Below are positions 52,402 to 63,300 of a DNA stretch of 64,000 nucleotides, in pieces; position 1 is the stretch's first letter, and the number at the start of each line of letters is the position of its first letter. The stretch is taken from assembly GCA_902764345.1 (NCBI GenBank), contig CACWVT010000004.1, positions 1 through 64,000 of the forward strand, in the 5' to 3' direction. The notes beneath the pieces were generated by a model. The model did not search any database. It was not told where the DNA came from and saw only the letters and a program-made list of their open reading frames with translations. This stretch comes from an uncultured Ruminobacter sp. Its GTDB lineage: Bacteria; Pseudomonadota; Gammaproteobacteria; Enterobacterales; Succinivibrionaceae. The position numbers and the translations under genes are program-made.

Positions 52402-54149
52402 TATGTACGCTCCGTCTTGCTTAAGAACATATCAGCCATAGAACCGCCGCCAATCTGCATTGGATATACGCGGGAATCAGGGTCTGCAATAATATCAACA
52501 ACCACGGTCTTGTCATGAATTGAGAATGCCTTGGCAAGAACATCGCTTAATTCGGATTCATTGTTAACTCTGAGACCAACCTGACCGTATGACTCAGCCA
52601 GCTTAACAAAATCCGGTACTGCATCCATGTATGATTCGCTCTGACGTCCGTTGTAGAACATCATCTGCCACTGCTTAACCATACCGAGTGAACGGTTATT
52701 GATAATGATAACCTTTACAGGAACGTTGTACTGCAGACATACCGCAAGTTCCTGAAGATTCATCTGGAATGAACCGTCACCGGTGAAGCATACAACTTCA
52801 CTGTCCGGATTTGCAATCTTGGCACCAATGGCTGCAGGGAAGCCGTACCCCATGGTTCCGAGACCGCCTGATGACAGGAATCTGCGTGGCTTTTCCAACG
52901 GATAGTAAAGTGCGGCAAACATCTGGTGCTGACCTACGTCGGTAACAACGATGGCATCACCCTTAGAAGCCCTGTACACCTCTTCCACAACCTTTGCAGG
53001 ATGGAGAAGGCCCGGAGTAACATCGCTTGCATATTCAAGCGGATGAGACTGTCTGAAGCCGTTGATGAGTTTCCACCAGTCTTCAGAATCGGTCTTCATC
53101 TTCTGTTCGTCAATGCCGCCGTTGGTTTCAATTTCCTTGATCGCTTCATTGAGCTGATCGAGAACGGTGTTTACGTTACCTACGATAGGTACGTCAACCT
53201 CAACGCACTTTGAAATTGATGAAGGGTCAATATCAACGTGAATGATTCTGGCCTCAGGACAGAACTTGGAGATATTGTTGGTTACACGGTCATCGAAACG
53301 TGCACCGAGTGCAATAATCAGATCTGAGTTATGCATTGCCATGTTGGCGGCATAGGTGCCGTGCATGCCGAGCATGCCGAGGCTCAGTTCATCACTGCCT
53401 GGGAATGCGCCAATCGCCATCAGAGTGGTAACTACCGGAATGTTGAAGCGATGTGCCAGATCGTAAACCTTTGCTGAAGCTTCTGAGGCAATAACACCGC
53501 CGCCGATGTAGAGAATCGGACGCTTTGCTTCAACAACCATTCTGGCCGCTCTCTTAACCTGTCCCCTGTGGCCTACGGTGGTAGGATTGTAGGAACGCAT
53601 GGAGATTTCGCTCAGCGGAACCGGATTATACGGGAACTTGAGCTGAGGATTCTGAGCGTCCTTAGGAATGTCTACAACTACTGGCCCCGGACGGCCGGTA
53701 GAGGCAATGTAGAACGCCTTACGGATGCATTCAGGGATATCGGTAGCCTTTTTGCATAAGAAGCTGTGCTTAACGATAGGACGTGAAATGCCGAGCATGT
53801 CAACTTCCTGGAAAGCGTCGGAACCGATGAGGGTTGTGGCAACCTGACCGGTTAAAACAACCATTGGAATGGAATCGGCATAAGCGGTCGCAATACCGGT
53901 GATTACGTTGGTTGCACCCGGACCTGAGGTAACGAGAACGCAACCTACCTTACCAGTGGCACGGGCATAGCCGTCAGCCATGTGAGAAGCGCCCTGTTCA
54001 TGACGAACCAGGATGTGCTTTATCTTTGACGATTCAAGCAAGGCATCATAAATGTGTAAAACACCGCCGCCAGGATATCCGAATAACTTATCAACCCCCA
54101 AATCCTCAAGGGTGCGAATAACCATCTGGGCACCAGATAACATTTCCAT
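52401..54149 (-). CDS. ilvI: Acetolactate synthase large subunit
   Basis: Thiamine diphosphate- and FAD-dependent enzyme that makes acetolactate or acetohydroxybutyrate, the first common step to valine, leucine and isoleucine. The 582 residues carry the N-terminal FGYPGGGVLHIYDAL, the catalytic Glu in RHEQGASHMADGYAR (about 49-63), and the ThDP motif GDGSFQMNLQELAVCLQYNVPVKVI (about 442 on). The partner ilvH follows directly, so this is the ilvIH (isozyme III type) arrangement. The ribosome binding site GGGAGG lies in the loop and arm of a small hairpin just before the ATG (see 54153-54169). Confidence 0.95.
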   Translation of the reverse strand: MEMLSGAQMVIRTLEDLGVDKLFGYPGGGVLHIYDALLESSKIKHILVRHEQGASHMADGYARATGKVGCVLVTSGPGATNVITGIATAYADSIPMVVLTGQVATTLIGSDAFQEVDMLGISRPIVKHSFLCKKATDIPECIRKAFYIASTGRPGPVVVDIPKDAQNPQLKFPYNPVPLSEISMRSYNPTTVGHRGQVKRAARMVVEAKRPILYIGGGVIASEASAKVYDLAHRFNIPVVTTLMAIGAFPGSDELSLGMLGMHGTYAANMAMHNSDLIIALGARFDDRVTNNISKFCPEARIIHVDIDPSSISKCVEVDVPIVGNVNTVLDQLNEAIKEIETNGGIDEQKMKTDSEDWWKLINGFRQSHPLEYASDVTPGLLHPAKVVEEVYRASKGDAIVVTDVGQHQMFAALYYPLEKPRRFLSSGGLGTMGYGFPAAIGAKIANPDSEVVCFTGDGSFQMNLQELAVCLQYNVPVKVIIINNRSLGMVKQWQMMFYNGRQSESYMDAVPDFVKLAESYGQVGLRVNNESELSDVLAKAFSIHDKTVVVDIIADPDSRVYPMQIGGGSMADMFLSKTERT

Positions 54150-54152
54150 AAA

Positions 54153-54169
54153 AAAGCCTCCCGGGCTTT
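54153..54169 (-). promoter_or_regulatory. Hairpin with T-run overlapping the ilvI ribosome binding site
   Basis: On the minus strand AAAGCC-CGGGA-GGCTTT is followed by TTTATGG, the ilvI start codon. The 6-bp stem contains part of the GGGAGG ribosome binding site and looks like a small terminator, so it could attenuate transcription or hide the site. Confidence 0.4.
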
Positions 54170-54417
54170 ATTAAAATCTTTGAAAAAACGAAGTCAACGA
54201 CCGCCTCCACTCATCAGTTCGATCGAGCCGGAAGGATCTTAAGCATCCAATAAGCTTACATTGACTGGCCGGCACAACCATCTGCTAAAAAAATAATTTT
54301 CATAAATGAAATTTATTTAAGAAAACAATCTTTATGAAAGTAAAAAGGACTTTCATGCAGGGTCGTGATAGTCTCAAAACTACATGTACTTTATAACAAA
54401 AACGGCAATATAATTCA

Positions 54418-54457
54418 ACAAAAAAAGATAAACCGCAACCCTGCGGGATTGCGGTTT
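54418..54457 (-). terminator. Terminator of the YdiJ-like gene
   Basis: Stem AAACCGCAA (54430-54438) / TTGCGGTTT (54449-54457) with inner CCC/GGG pairing; on the minus strand it is followed by ATC and a T-run (A-run 54420-54426). Confidence 0.8.
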
Positions 54458-54570
54458 AAGGGATGGAAACGGGTTTTTTCCCGGGTACCGGAGAGCTCCC
54501 TCCTCCGGCATCTCAAATACCTGAATCAGACAGTGTTCCCGAGCGTGCCCGGACACCGTCTGCAAAGCCA

Positions 54571-57500
54571 CTACTTAAGATACATGTTAAGCACCTGAAG
54601 AGGATGCATAACGCTCTTTCCTTCCATACGGCGCACCTGTTCGCGACAGGAGTAACCGGTAGCAAGACAGTATTCCAAAGGATATTTTCTGAAAACCGGA
54701 GCCCAGTTTTCGCGGTAGATCTGCATACTGCGTTCCACATTGGCCTTGAGATGACCGTAAAGACCGGCCATACCGCAGCAGCCTACCGGAACAGGAACAA
54801 GCTTCAGCCCTGCCGCACCGAAGATTCTGGTCCAGTCGGCATGAGTGGTAGGCTTCAGACTCTTCTGAGTACAGTGAGCCATCAGATAATATTCATGAAT
54901 GCCGTCGGCACCTTCCGCCTTCTTCAGGGCATCAAGATTGTCAAGCAGCCATTCCTGAGTCATCTGCACCACGAAATCTCCGCGGCTGTCACCGAGAATC
55001 TTTCTGTATTCGTCACGATAGCAGAGAGTCATGGCAGGATCGACTCCCACCATAGGAATGCCCAGCTGGTAAACCTTGTTGTAGAAATCAGCTGTTGAAC
55101 GTGCGGTCTTTGCAAAGGCCTTCATATAGCCCCTGATGTGCATTACCTTACCGTTAGGCTTGAGAGGAAGAATAAGCACTTTCTTACCCATCTTTGAGGC
55201 AAGGCTGATGAAATCAGCAATTACCGGAGCATCATATGCGGAGGTAAAGGCATCCTGAACCAGAATCACGTAATTACAGCGTTCCTGCTCACTGATACCG
55301 ATCATTTTGTCGAGATCCAGATACTCGGCATCTGTTGACTTAACCAGAGTGCTGAAGGTCGGATAACTCATTACCGGAACATCAACAAATCCCCAGAGCT
55401 TCTTGGTGATAAACTTAACCGGAGCAAAACCGTTCACCGCATTCATGAGTCTCGGCATCTTTGCCATGTATGGTGCGGTCTGCTCGATGTTTCTGACCAG
55501 AAGGTCTCCGGCAGGTCTGAGATATCTGCTGAAATAAAGGTTCAGAAATCTTGATCTGAAGTCAGGAACGTCAACCTTTACCGGACAGGCGGAAGCACAC
55601 GCCTTACATGCCAGACAGCAGTCCATCACGTTTCTGACCTCATGGCTGAAGTCATCTCTGTCAGCTGCCGACATGGTGTTTCTGAGTTTGGCGAACAGGG
55701 TTCCGAGACTGAATCCTGATTCGTTAAGAGCCTGTTCTTCCTTAAGGATATCAGTACCGGCCAGTTGCAGAAGTCTCAGCCATTCCCTTGTAAGTCCGGC
55801 CCTGCCCTTCGGAGACTGTCTTCTGTCGCCGAGAAGCTTGTAGGTAGGACACATAGGAGCGGTCTTGTCAAAGTTAAAGCAGAGGCCGTTGCCGTTACAG
55901 CTTACGGCAGCCCTGAAGCTGTGTCTCACGTCAACCGGAATCTGACGGTCATAAAAACCGCGCTTGGTATCGTCAACGCTCACCAGTTTTTCGTTATCAA
56001 TGCCGTACGGTACGCAAATCTTGCCCGGATTTATTCTGTTGTTAGGGTCAAAGGCAGCCTTAACCTTTCTTAATTCCTCAAAGAGACCGCCGAAGAATTC
56101 CGGACCGTATTCGGAACGGAAGCCGCGGCCGTGTTCACCCCACATGATACCGCCGTATTTTGCTGTAAGAGCCACAACGGAATCGGAAATCGTGCGCAGG
56201 GTCTTTTCCTGCTCAGGGTCGCACAGATCGAGGGCCGGTCTTACGTGAAGCACGCCTGAGTCCACGTGACCGAACATGCCGTAGGTGAGATTATGGCTGT
56301 CAAGAAGAGCCCTGAATTCCTGAATGTAGTCGGCAAGGTGCTTCGGAGGAACCACGGTATCCTCGGTAAATGCTATCGGCTTGGCATCGCCTTCGGCATT
56401 TCCGAGAAGACCTACAGCCTTCTTACGCATGGCGTATACGGCGAGAATATCCTTCAGTTCGGTGCAGGTCTGATAACCGATAATTCCCCTGGTGTTTCCT
56501 GAAGCCCCGAGATCCTTATCCAGGGAATCGGTAAGAGCCTTCATTCTTCCGCCTTCAAGCTCGTTGTCCCAGCCGGCAAATTCAACAATGTTGATACCGT
56601 CCATGGTTCTTCCCGGAACCTCACAGATGAGATCCTTTACACTGTGCCAAACGATATCCTGCTTGGCAAGATTGAACACCTTTGAGTCGACGGTTTCAAC
56701 AGAGAGCGCATTGGCCTCAACCAGCACCGGAGCGTGTCTTAAAGCCGAATCAAAGCTGTCGTATTTGATTACCACAAGGGATCTGTAGCTTGGTATCGGA
56801 GTCAGGTCTACCGTCGCACCGGTAATAAAGCACAGGGTACCTTCGGCACCGCAGATGATACGGGAGATATCAATGGTGTCTGTTTCAGGATCGTACACGT
56901 GCTTGAGATCGTATCCGGTAAGGAAGCGGTTCAGATCAGGGAAGGTTTTAAGTATCTCTTCCCTCTTGTTTTTGGCGATGCCGTATACCGTACGATAGAT
57001 ACGGCCTTCCATGTTTTCCTGATCCATTTTGGCTTTGAGAGCATCTCCGCTTACCGGACCGAAGGTAACGGCGGAGCCGTCAAGAAGAACAGCTTCAACG
57101 GTAAGCACATGTTGTGATGTTTTACCGTACTTCAGGGAACCCTGTCCTGATGAGTCGTTGCTTATCATACCGCCGAAAGTGGCTCGGTTTGATGTTGAGA
57201 GTTCAGGAGAGAAGAACAGTCCGTGAGGCTTAATCTGCTGATTGAGATAATCCTTGATTACGCCTGATTCGACAAACACGGTACGACCTTCAACATTGAG
57301 ATCCCTGATACCTCTCATATGGCGTGACATATCCATTACCAGCCAGTCGGTAAGAGACTGACCGTTTGTGCCTGTACCGCCACCGCGCGGAGCAAATCTT
57401 ATTCCCGCAAATTCCGGTTCCCCGGCAATTTTCACGGCCAGAGCCACGTCATCCCTGTTCTTTGGGAAAATTACGCCCTTCGGAAGTCTCTGATACACGG

Positions 57501-57645
57501 AATTGTCCGTGGCCACCGCAAGTCTGCTCGAATATGAATATTCGATGTCGCCTTGGAAATTCTCGCTCTTTAATCTGCTGAAATAGTTAAGGTATACCGG
57601 ATCGACACTGCTGTCAGGGTTTATCTTAGGAATCATCTTCTGCAC
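54571..57645 (-). CDS. ydiJ: YdiJ-like FAD-linked/Fe-S oxidoreductase
   Basis: A 1024-residue flavo-iron-sulphur enzyme with the same layout as E. coli YdiJ (1018). From the N-terminus: FAD-binding domain of the vanillyl-alcohol oxidase/PCMH type (FAPRGGGTGTNGQSLTDWLV, about 106-125; ATFGGMISNDSSGQGS), an FAD-linked oxidase C-terminal domain with HVDSGVLHVRPAL and GEHGRG, then a 4Fe-4S cluster site (CCLACKACASACPVKVDVP, about 687-705) and a CCG-like domain (VPVGCCGMAGLYGH). YdiJ relatives oxidise D-2-hydroxy acids such as D-2-hydroxyglutarate; the acceptor is unknown. It is a single gene, probably membrane-associated by analogy only. Confidence 0.9.
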   Translation of the reverse strand: MQKMIPKINPDSSVDPVYLNYFSRLKSENFQGDIEYSYSSRLAVATDNSVYQRLPKGVIFPKNRDDVALAVKIAGEPEFAGIRFAPRGGGTGTNGQSLTDWLVMDMSRHMRGIRDLNVEGRTVFVESGVIKDYLNQQIKPHGLFFSPELSTSNRATFGGMISNDSSGQGSLKYGKTSQHVLTVEAVLLDGSAVTFGPVSGDALKAKMDQENMEGRIYRTVYGIAKNKREEILKTFPDLNRFLTGYDLKHVYDPETDTIDISRIICGAEGTLCFITGATVDLTPIPSYRSLVVIKYDSFDSALRHAPVLVEANALSVETVDSKVFNLAKQDIVWHSVKDLICEVPGRTMDGINIVEFAGWDNELEGGRMKALTDSLDKDLGASGNTRGIIGYQTCTELKDILAVYAMRKKAVGLLGNAEGDAKPIAFTEDTVVPPKHLADYIQEFRALLDSHNLTYGMFGHVDSGVLHVRPALDLCDPEQEKTLRTISDSVVALTAKYGGIMWGEHGRGFRSEYGPEFFGGLFEELRKVKAAFDPNNRINPGKICVPYGIDNEKLVSVDDTKRGFYDRQIPVDVRHSFRAAVSCNGNGLCFNFDKTAPMCPTYKLLGDRRQSPKGRAGLTREWLRLLQLAGTDILKEEQALNESGFSLGTLFAKLRNTMSAADRDDFSHEVRNVMDCCLACKACASACPVKVDVPDFRSRFLNLYFSRYLRPAGDLLVRNIEQTAPYMAKMPRLMNAVNGFAPVKFITKKLWGFVDVPVMSYPTFSTLVKSTDAEYLDLDKMIGISEQERCNYVILVQDAFTSAYDAPVIADFISLASKMGKKVLILPLKPNGKVMHIRGYMKAFAKTARSTADFYNKVYQLGIPMVGVDPAMTLCYRDEYRKILGDSRGDFVVQMTQEWLLDNLDALKKAEGADGIHEYYLMAHCTQKSLKPTTHADWTRIFGAAGLKLVPVPVGCCGMAGLYGHLKANVERSMQIYRENWAPVFRKYPLEYCLATGYSCREQVRRMEGKSVMHPLQVLNMYLK

Positions 57646-57871
57646 CGTATTTAAATAATCAGAAAGAATTAATGCGTATCCGGCAAAACGGAACCGTCAC
57701 GGACGTTTACCGGAGACAGATGGAGATATTTTCTCACTTTTATGATTAATTGCAATAAAAGCTTGAACTGCGTCATAAAAACATAAATACAAGGGAACAC
57801 GGCAGATTCCTGCTTCCATCACAAATCTGCCGGAGGCAAGTGCCGTTTCACCGGGAATGAACGCTTACAGA

Positions 57872-58402
57872 TTACGGTCTGTACTCCGCAACATAAGGCA
57901 GCTCACGAAAGTGCTCGTCGTAATCCATGCCGTACCCCACGACAAAGACATCAGGAATTCTGAAAAGGGAGATATCCGGCGTAAAATCCGTCTTTCTGCG
58001 GTCAGGCTTGTCAAGAAGCGTGACCACGCTCAGTGACAGCGGATTCCTCTCCCTCAGCATTGAAGATACGCATTTCATTGTAAGTCCCGTATCCACAATA
58101 TCCTCAACGATTATCACGTGGTAGCTGCTGATATCCTTTTTAAGATCCAGGACTATCCCGACCTGCCCCGTGGATCTGTCTCCGCTGTAGCTTTTTACGG
58201 ACATGAAATCAATTTCGCACGGAATGCTGAGAGTCCTGCACAGATCTGCGGTAAAAATGAATGAACCGGTAAGAACACAGACAATAAGCAGAGGCTTTCC
58301 GGCATACTTCTCCGAAATCATTGCTCCGGTCTCCTGAATCTTTTTTCTGATATCCTCAGCTGAAATCAGCACCCTGCTAAGGTGTTCACGGCTGTTATCC
58401 AT
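57872..58402 (-). CDS. hpt: Hypoxanthine phosphoribosyltransferase
   Basis: Hpt salvages hypoxanthine with PRPP to IMP. I choose ATG 58402 (MDNSREHLSRVLISAEDIRK, 176 residues), which matches the family start and has the ribosome binding site AAGGAGA seven bases upstream; the longer frame from 58465 adds 21 unlike residues. Motifs: VCVLTGSFIFTADL (about 42-55), FMSVKSYSGD, the PRPP loop VIIVEDIVDTGLTM (about 95-108) and the C-terminal PDVFVVGYGMDYDEHFRELPY. It stands alone. Confidence 0.95.
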   Translation of the reverse strand: MDNSREHLSRVLISAEDIRKKIQETGAMISEKYAGKPLLIVCVLTGSFIFTADLCRTLSIPCEIDFMSVKSYSGDRSTGQVGIVLDLKKDISSYHVIIVEDIVDTGLTMKCVSSMLRERNPLSLSVVTLLDKPDRRKTDFTPDISLFRIPDVFVVGYGMDYDEHFRELPYVAEYRP

Positions 58403-58502
58403 AATCTGTCTCCTTAATTCCTGTGCCGGGACATCCTTTGCGCCCCCGGCAGTCCATACAGTCATTTTACATTTTTACGTTTCTTTTCGCAGGTATTCCG
58501 AC

Positions 58503-58550
58503 AAAAAAAACAAAAGGACATGACCCGCACATGCGAATCATGCCCTTTTT
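58503..58550 (-). terminator. Terminator of asnA
   Basis: Stem AAAAGGACATGA / TCATGCCCTTTTT (about 58511-58550, with a mismatch), followed on the minus strand by TTGTTTTTTTT. It lies about 36 bp after the asnA stop. Confidence 0.75.
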
Positions 58551-58585
58551 CCGACGGCGCACCGCACCGTCATGCGTCATATCGG

Positions 58586-59623
58586 TTAAATGAGGTGCAT
58601 GCCGAGCTTCTGGCATTCAGCTCTCATGTCTTCAGGCCAGATACTTGCCTGAATTTCACCGATATGGCCCTTGTGGAGAAGAACCATACATAAACGGCTC
58701 TGACCGATACCGCCGCCGATGCTTAACGGTAATTCGCCGTTCAGGAGCTTCTTGTGGAAATAGAGTTCCTTTCTTTCCTCACAGCCTTCAAGCTTCAGCT
58801 GACGGAGAAGAGCATCCCTGTCAACTCGGATACCCATTGAAGAAAGCTCGAATGAGCGGTTGAGAATAGGATACCAAATAAGGATATCGCCGTTGAGGCC
58901 TGCCAGACCATTATCGCCTTCTGAACTCCAGTCATCGTAGTCAGGAGCGCGGCCGTCATGCTTTTCGCCGTTTGCGAGCTTGCCGCCGATACCCATGAGG
59001 AATACGGCGCCGTACTTCTTACAAATTGCGTCTTCTCTTTCCTTCGGAGTCATGTCAGGATACATCTTCAAGAGATCCTCACTGTGAATGAAGGTAATTT
59101 CTTCAGGAAGGAACGGCTTGAGTTCAGGATAGAACTCACATGTAAGATATTCGGTACGACGGATTGCTGAGTAGATGCGTCTTACGACGGACTTCAGAAA
59201 TTCAACGGTTCTCTGTTCCTTGGTGATAACTGCTTCCCAGTCCCACTGGTCAACGTAGAGTGAATGAAGGTTGTCGAGTTCTTCGTCAGCACGGATGGCG
59301 TTCATGTCGGTGTAAATGCCGTAGCCAGGTTCAATGCTGTATTCGGCAAGAGTCAGTCGCTTCCACTTTGCAAGTGAGTGAACAATTTCAGCCTTGGCAT
59401 CCCCCAGATCCTTGATTGGGAAGGTTACAGCACGTTCAACACCATTTAAATCGTCATTGATACCCAGTCCCTTCATAACAAATAACGGTGCCGTAACGCG
59501 ACGCAGACGTAATTCAGTTGAAAGATTCTGCTGGAAGAAATCCTTAATCTGCTTAATTCCCTGCTCTGTCTGTTTGAGGTTTAAAACTGCTTTGTAGTCC
59601 TGTGGCTTAATTAAGTTGCTCAT
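58586..59623 (-). CDS. asnA: Aspartate-ammonia ligase (asparagine synthetase A)
   Basis: AsnA makes asparagine from aspartate, ammonia and ATP. The 345 residues match the family (E. coli 330). Hallmarks: VTAPLFVMKGLGINDDLNG (about 43-61), PIKDLGDAKAEIVHSLAKWKR, YGIYTDMNAIRADEELDN and SIGGGIGQSRLCMVLL near the C-terminus (about 302-317), related to class II aminoacyl-tRNA synthetases. It is monocistronic. No asnC-type regulator is adjacent. Confidence 0.97.
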   Translation of the reverse strand: MSNLIKPQDYKAVLNLKQTEQGIKQIKDFFQQNLSTELRLRRVTAPLFVMKGLGINDDLNGVERAVTFPIKDLGDAKAEIVHSLAKWKRLTLAEYSIEPGYGIYTDMNAIRADEELDNLHSLYVDQWDWEAVITKEQRTVEFLKSVVRRIYSAIRRTEYLTCEFYPELKPFLPEEITFIHSEDLLKMYPDMTPKEREDAICKKYGAVFLMGIGGKLANGEKHDGRAPDYDDWSSEGDNGLAGLNGDILIWYPILNRSFELSSMGIRVDRDALLRQLKLEGCEERKELYFHKKLLNGELPLSIGGGIGQSRLCMVLLHKGHIGEIQASIWPEDMRAECQKLGMHLI

Positions 59624-60339
59624 AATTGATAGTGGCGTTCATACACGTACAACAACAATCGTGTCGAGTACCAGACTCCTCTTGTAATGGTGAAACGATA
59701 AACACAAAAAACTGCACGCCTGAATCCTCCCTGAGTCAGTCTGTAAAGTCCTGCTTCACACTACATCGCTCATCATCAGCCGGTCAGCAGAGTCATTTCC
59801 AAAACAACTCTTCAGTTAAGTTTATGCATAAGATAAACTTTTTTTTACATAAATTCCATAGAATTTAGTCATAAAACACGAAGTTTTTACTTATATTTCC
59901 CACCGCTGCTGACAGCTCCGCATTCCGTTCAAAAACTTCAAACCTCCCGGAATGGCAAAACCTCCCCGACGTCCGGCAGTTCACTGTTTTCATATCCCGA
60001 TACGGCAACGTTTTACGGGGAAATATATTCAAATAATGGTATAATGCATAGCCATTGAACAGTAACCCGGTCATGAAAAAGCAGCCTGTGAAGCACAGCA
60101 GACGGACGTTTTCAGAGAAAACTGAAAATAACAATGCAATAACCGTTCCATCATGTTTTACTTTTTACGAATAAAGCATAAAAAAACATGAATTTACCAC
60201 CCAGGGCATGTTTTATCCGGTTCAGATGCCCTGCACCGGAACGATTAGAAAAAACATTCTGACCGGAATGCACAAAAAAAGTGAATTTAAGCACCATGAT
60301 TGACGGTGCACCGAAATAAACCATAGGAACAGGGTCATA
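59624..60339. other. Intergenic region asnA-SMC-like gene
   Basis: Over 700 bp with no credible gene; an 89-residue minus-strand frame (59865-60134) overlaps the best promoter and has no known motif. The stretch holds an extended -10 (TGGTATAAT, 60037-60045) and a hairpin CAGGGCAT/ATGCCCTG (60202-60233) in what would be a leader of about 290 nt. Confidence 0.45.
60037..60045 (+). promoter_or_regulatory. Extended -10 promoter upstream of the SMC-like gene
   Basis: TGGTATAAT at 60037-60045; no good -35. Start near 60052, about 290 nt before the ATG at 60340. Confidence 0.4.
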
Positions 60340-63300
60340 ATGACAGACAAATCACCGTTACAGAAACAGAGTGCCGGACTCAGCCGGCTCATTCTGGTGA
60401 ATTCTTATATTGCCTCAGGAAACGGCATCTACGAATTCGACTTTTCCAGACACACCCAGATAAACGGAGCCAACGGTTCCGGCAAGACCAGTCTGCTCAA
60501 CCTCATTCCATTCTTCTACGGGCTCGAACCGGGCAGAATAACTAGCATAAGCTCAGTGCGCAAAAGCTTTGCCGGATTCTATCTGCCGAAATCCGACAGC
60601 AGTCTGGTGTTTGAATACGTAACCCATAACGGCACCATGGCTCACGTGGTTGTAAGCAATGCCTCCAATAACCAGGGCAATACCTCCGTAAGCTACGGCT
60701 TTGTTCCCGCACCGTTCGACACCATGCAGTACATTATTCAGGACGGCATCAACGGCAGATTCAGACCAAAAACCTGGATGGAATACAGGGACACCTTAAA
60801 AAAGAACGGCATAAAGCCTGAAAAAATCATCTATTCCGTTGACTACTATCGCTCCGTAATCCAGAACATTCCAATGGGCGATAACGCCACACTGAGAAAG
60901 AGATATGCCCTGTGCGGCGGACGCTGCCAGCTGCGCTACGTGGCCAACATAGTGCACAGCATCATCACCGGCAACATCAGCTTTGAAAACATCAAGCTGC
61001 TGCTCACTGACATTCTCAAACAGGAACACCGCACGCCGGATCTGCAGATAAGGGAGCAGGAACTCACAAAATGGTGCAGCGACACCAGAGCCTTTAGGGA
61101 AATCAGCGAGCTCACACCTAACCTGCAGCACATTCTTGAGCTTTCCCATGTTATCTCCGGAGGTCGTGACGCCCTCATCTCCGGATACGCAGACCTTCTG
61201 TGGTATCAGAACGAAAACGACGACAGCCTTGAAGGACTCGTAAAGCAGAGGGATTCGGAAAGCGAAAGCTACGGCAACTTCAAACAGGCGACAGAGGCCG
61301 CCCTCTCAGAACTCAGATCTGCAAGGGATGCGGCAGAAGAAAAGATGTCACGACAGAAGAAGCTTCTCGACAACATGGAAGAGGAGAGAGAAAAGTTTGC
61401 CGATGCGGAAGCTGACAAATGGCGCGAGAAATACCATAACCGTTCCATCATTGAAGGCTTTATCGAAAACAAGAAGAAGCAGCTTGCAACCCTGAGCGAG
61501 GGCTATAGCTTCATTGAGAACGAGTATGCCTCCACCAAGGCCTCGCTACTCAGCAAAAACAGGGAGGATCGTGCACCGGTTGAAGCAGTTCTTCATAAGT
61601 ATGAGCTTGAGGAAAACCGTCTGCTGGCTGAAGAGGAACGTTCATATCAGGCACAGCGCACCCAGATAAAGGAACAGGAAATCAGACGCAAGCACGAGCT
61701 GGACCTTGAAATCTCCGCCAGAAAGAATGCCAGACAGACACTTGAAAACGAAAAGAGCATGTTCATCGTACCGCCTGAACTGCAGCAGCAGCTTGAGGAA
61801 ACCGACATAAAACTCGAGGAAGCACGTGCTGGCAACGGCAGACTTCAGAAAACCATCATGGAGCTTACCGCAAAGCAGCATCAAGCCGAAGCCAGATCAG
61901 CCCAGATATCCCTTCAGTACGTACAGATGCAGAATCAGCTCACGGCGGCCACTGCAAAGTTTAAGGAACTTTCCCGCAAGCTCAGTGCCGACGAAGGAAT
62001 GCTCACCGGCTTTCTGAACGAGTACATGCCTGACTGGAGACAGACCGTAGGCAAGGTTATCCGGGAGGATCTGCTGGAAAGAACGGATCTGTCACCAAAA
62101 ATCATGTCCGACACCATGATTTCCTCCGTTCCTGAAAACGGAGATTCCGTGGAGAATGAAAACGAAAAAGAACGGAGAAGCAGCTACATTCTCATCGACA
62201 GTCTCCGCCTTGACATCAGAAACGTGGACGAAACCCAGAAGGACACCTCAGAGCTGGAAGCGGAATGCCGCACTGCGGGAGAACACTGCGAAAAGCTCAC
62301 CGCAGGAATCGCTGAGCTCGACAGGGAACAGACCTTACTGGCCTCCGAAATTTCTGAATGCCGGAATGAAATCAACATGGCCCGCAGCCGTCTGATAAGC
62401 GATGCCGCCATCAGTGAGCTCAACGAGAAAAAGAAATCCGTAAAAGAATGCATCAGCCAGACCCGCATAAGCAGGGATACCGAGCTTTCCGGCAGAATAT
62501 CCGAAACAGCCAGAGAGCTTAAGAAGCTGGAGGACGAGCTTAAGAAGCATCACGAGAAATATGTTGAGCTTCTTGAGAACAGCGATACCGATCATCTTGC
62601 CAACAAGAGTGACATCGAAAGCCGTTACGGCGAACTCAAGGAAGCGCAGATGAACATTCTCAAGTCAATAGACGACGAGTTTGCCGAGCAGATCAAGACA
62701 CTTAACGAGCTCAAGAAATCCAAGCTCAGCAGTCAGAACATTGATCCGAAGATCATAGACAGAATTCACGAAGAATGCGAGGCCTACGAAAAGGAACTTC
62801 GCGAGCTTAACGCAAAGAGCGGACTTGTAAGCGAATATGAACTGTGGCTGAGCGGCAACGGCGCCCGCATCAATGACGAGCGAAGTCTGCTCACCGAGCT
62901 TGAAAGAAAGCTGCAGGACGCAACCGAACAGCTCTCATCAAGCATAAAGGAACACGAACGCACGGCAAAGGACTTTGAAAAGAACATTGCTGCGCTTAAT
63001 GATGAAATCCGCAGCCGTGAAACTGTTCAGAAAAACATAAGAAACTGTCTGAACGATCTTGAAGCAGAAAACATTACCGCTCCGGGTACTTCGGTAAAGC
63101 CTGCCGTAAGCGTCAGCAGCGTGCTCTATGACACTGCATCGGGCATCACGGAATACCGCCGTGCCGTCCGCGGACTGAATGACGAGTTAGGTCTTTTGGA
63201 TTCCAGAATGTCTTCCCACCGGGCAACGTCAATCTACGGCATGTGGAACGAGGCCCGTGAACGTAGCAGGGAAAGTCACGTTTTCTCCGGTAATGAAACA

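Larger units (their letters stand above)
54150..54570. other. Intergenic region ilvI-ydiJ, with ilvIH leader
   Basis: 420 bp with no convincing gene. From right to left on the minus strand: the ydiJ terminator, an 8-bp perfect inverted repeat ATGAAAGT/ACTTTCAT (54335-54357), short Phe/Ile/Val/Leu-rich frames without ribosome binding sites, and the hairpin beside the ilvI start. Confidence 0.45.

Noticed and set aside
59865..60134. 89-residue minus-strand frame upstream of the SMC-like gene
   Set aside because: No motif and it covers the best plus-strand promoter; probably chance.
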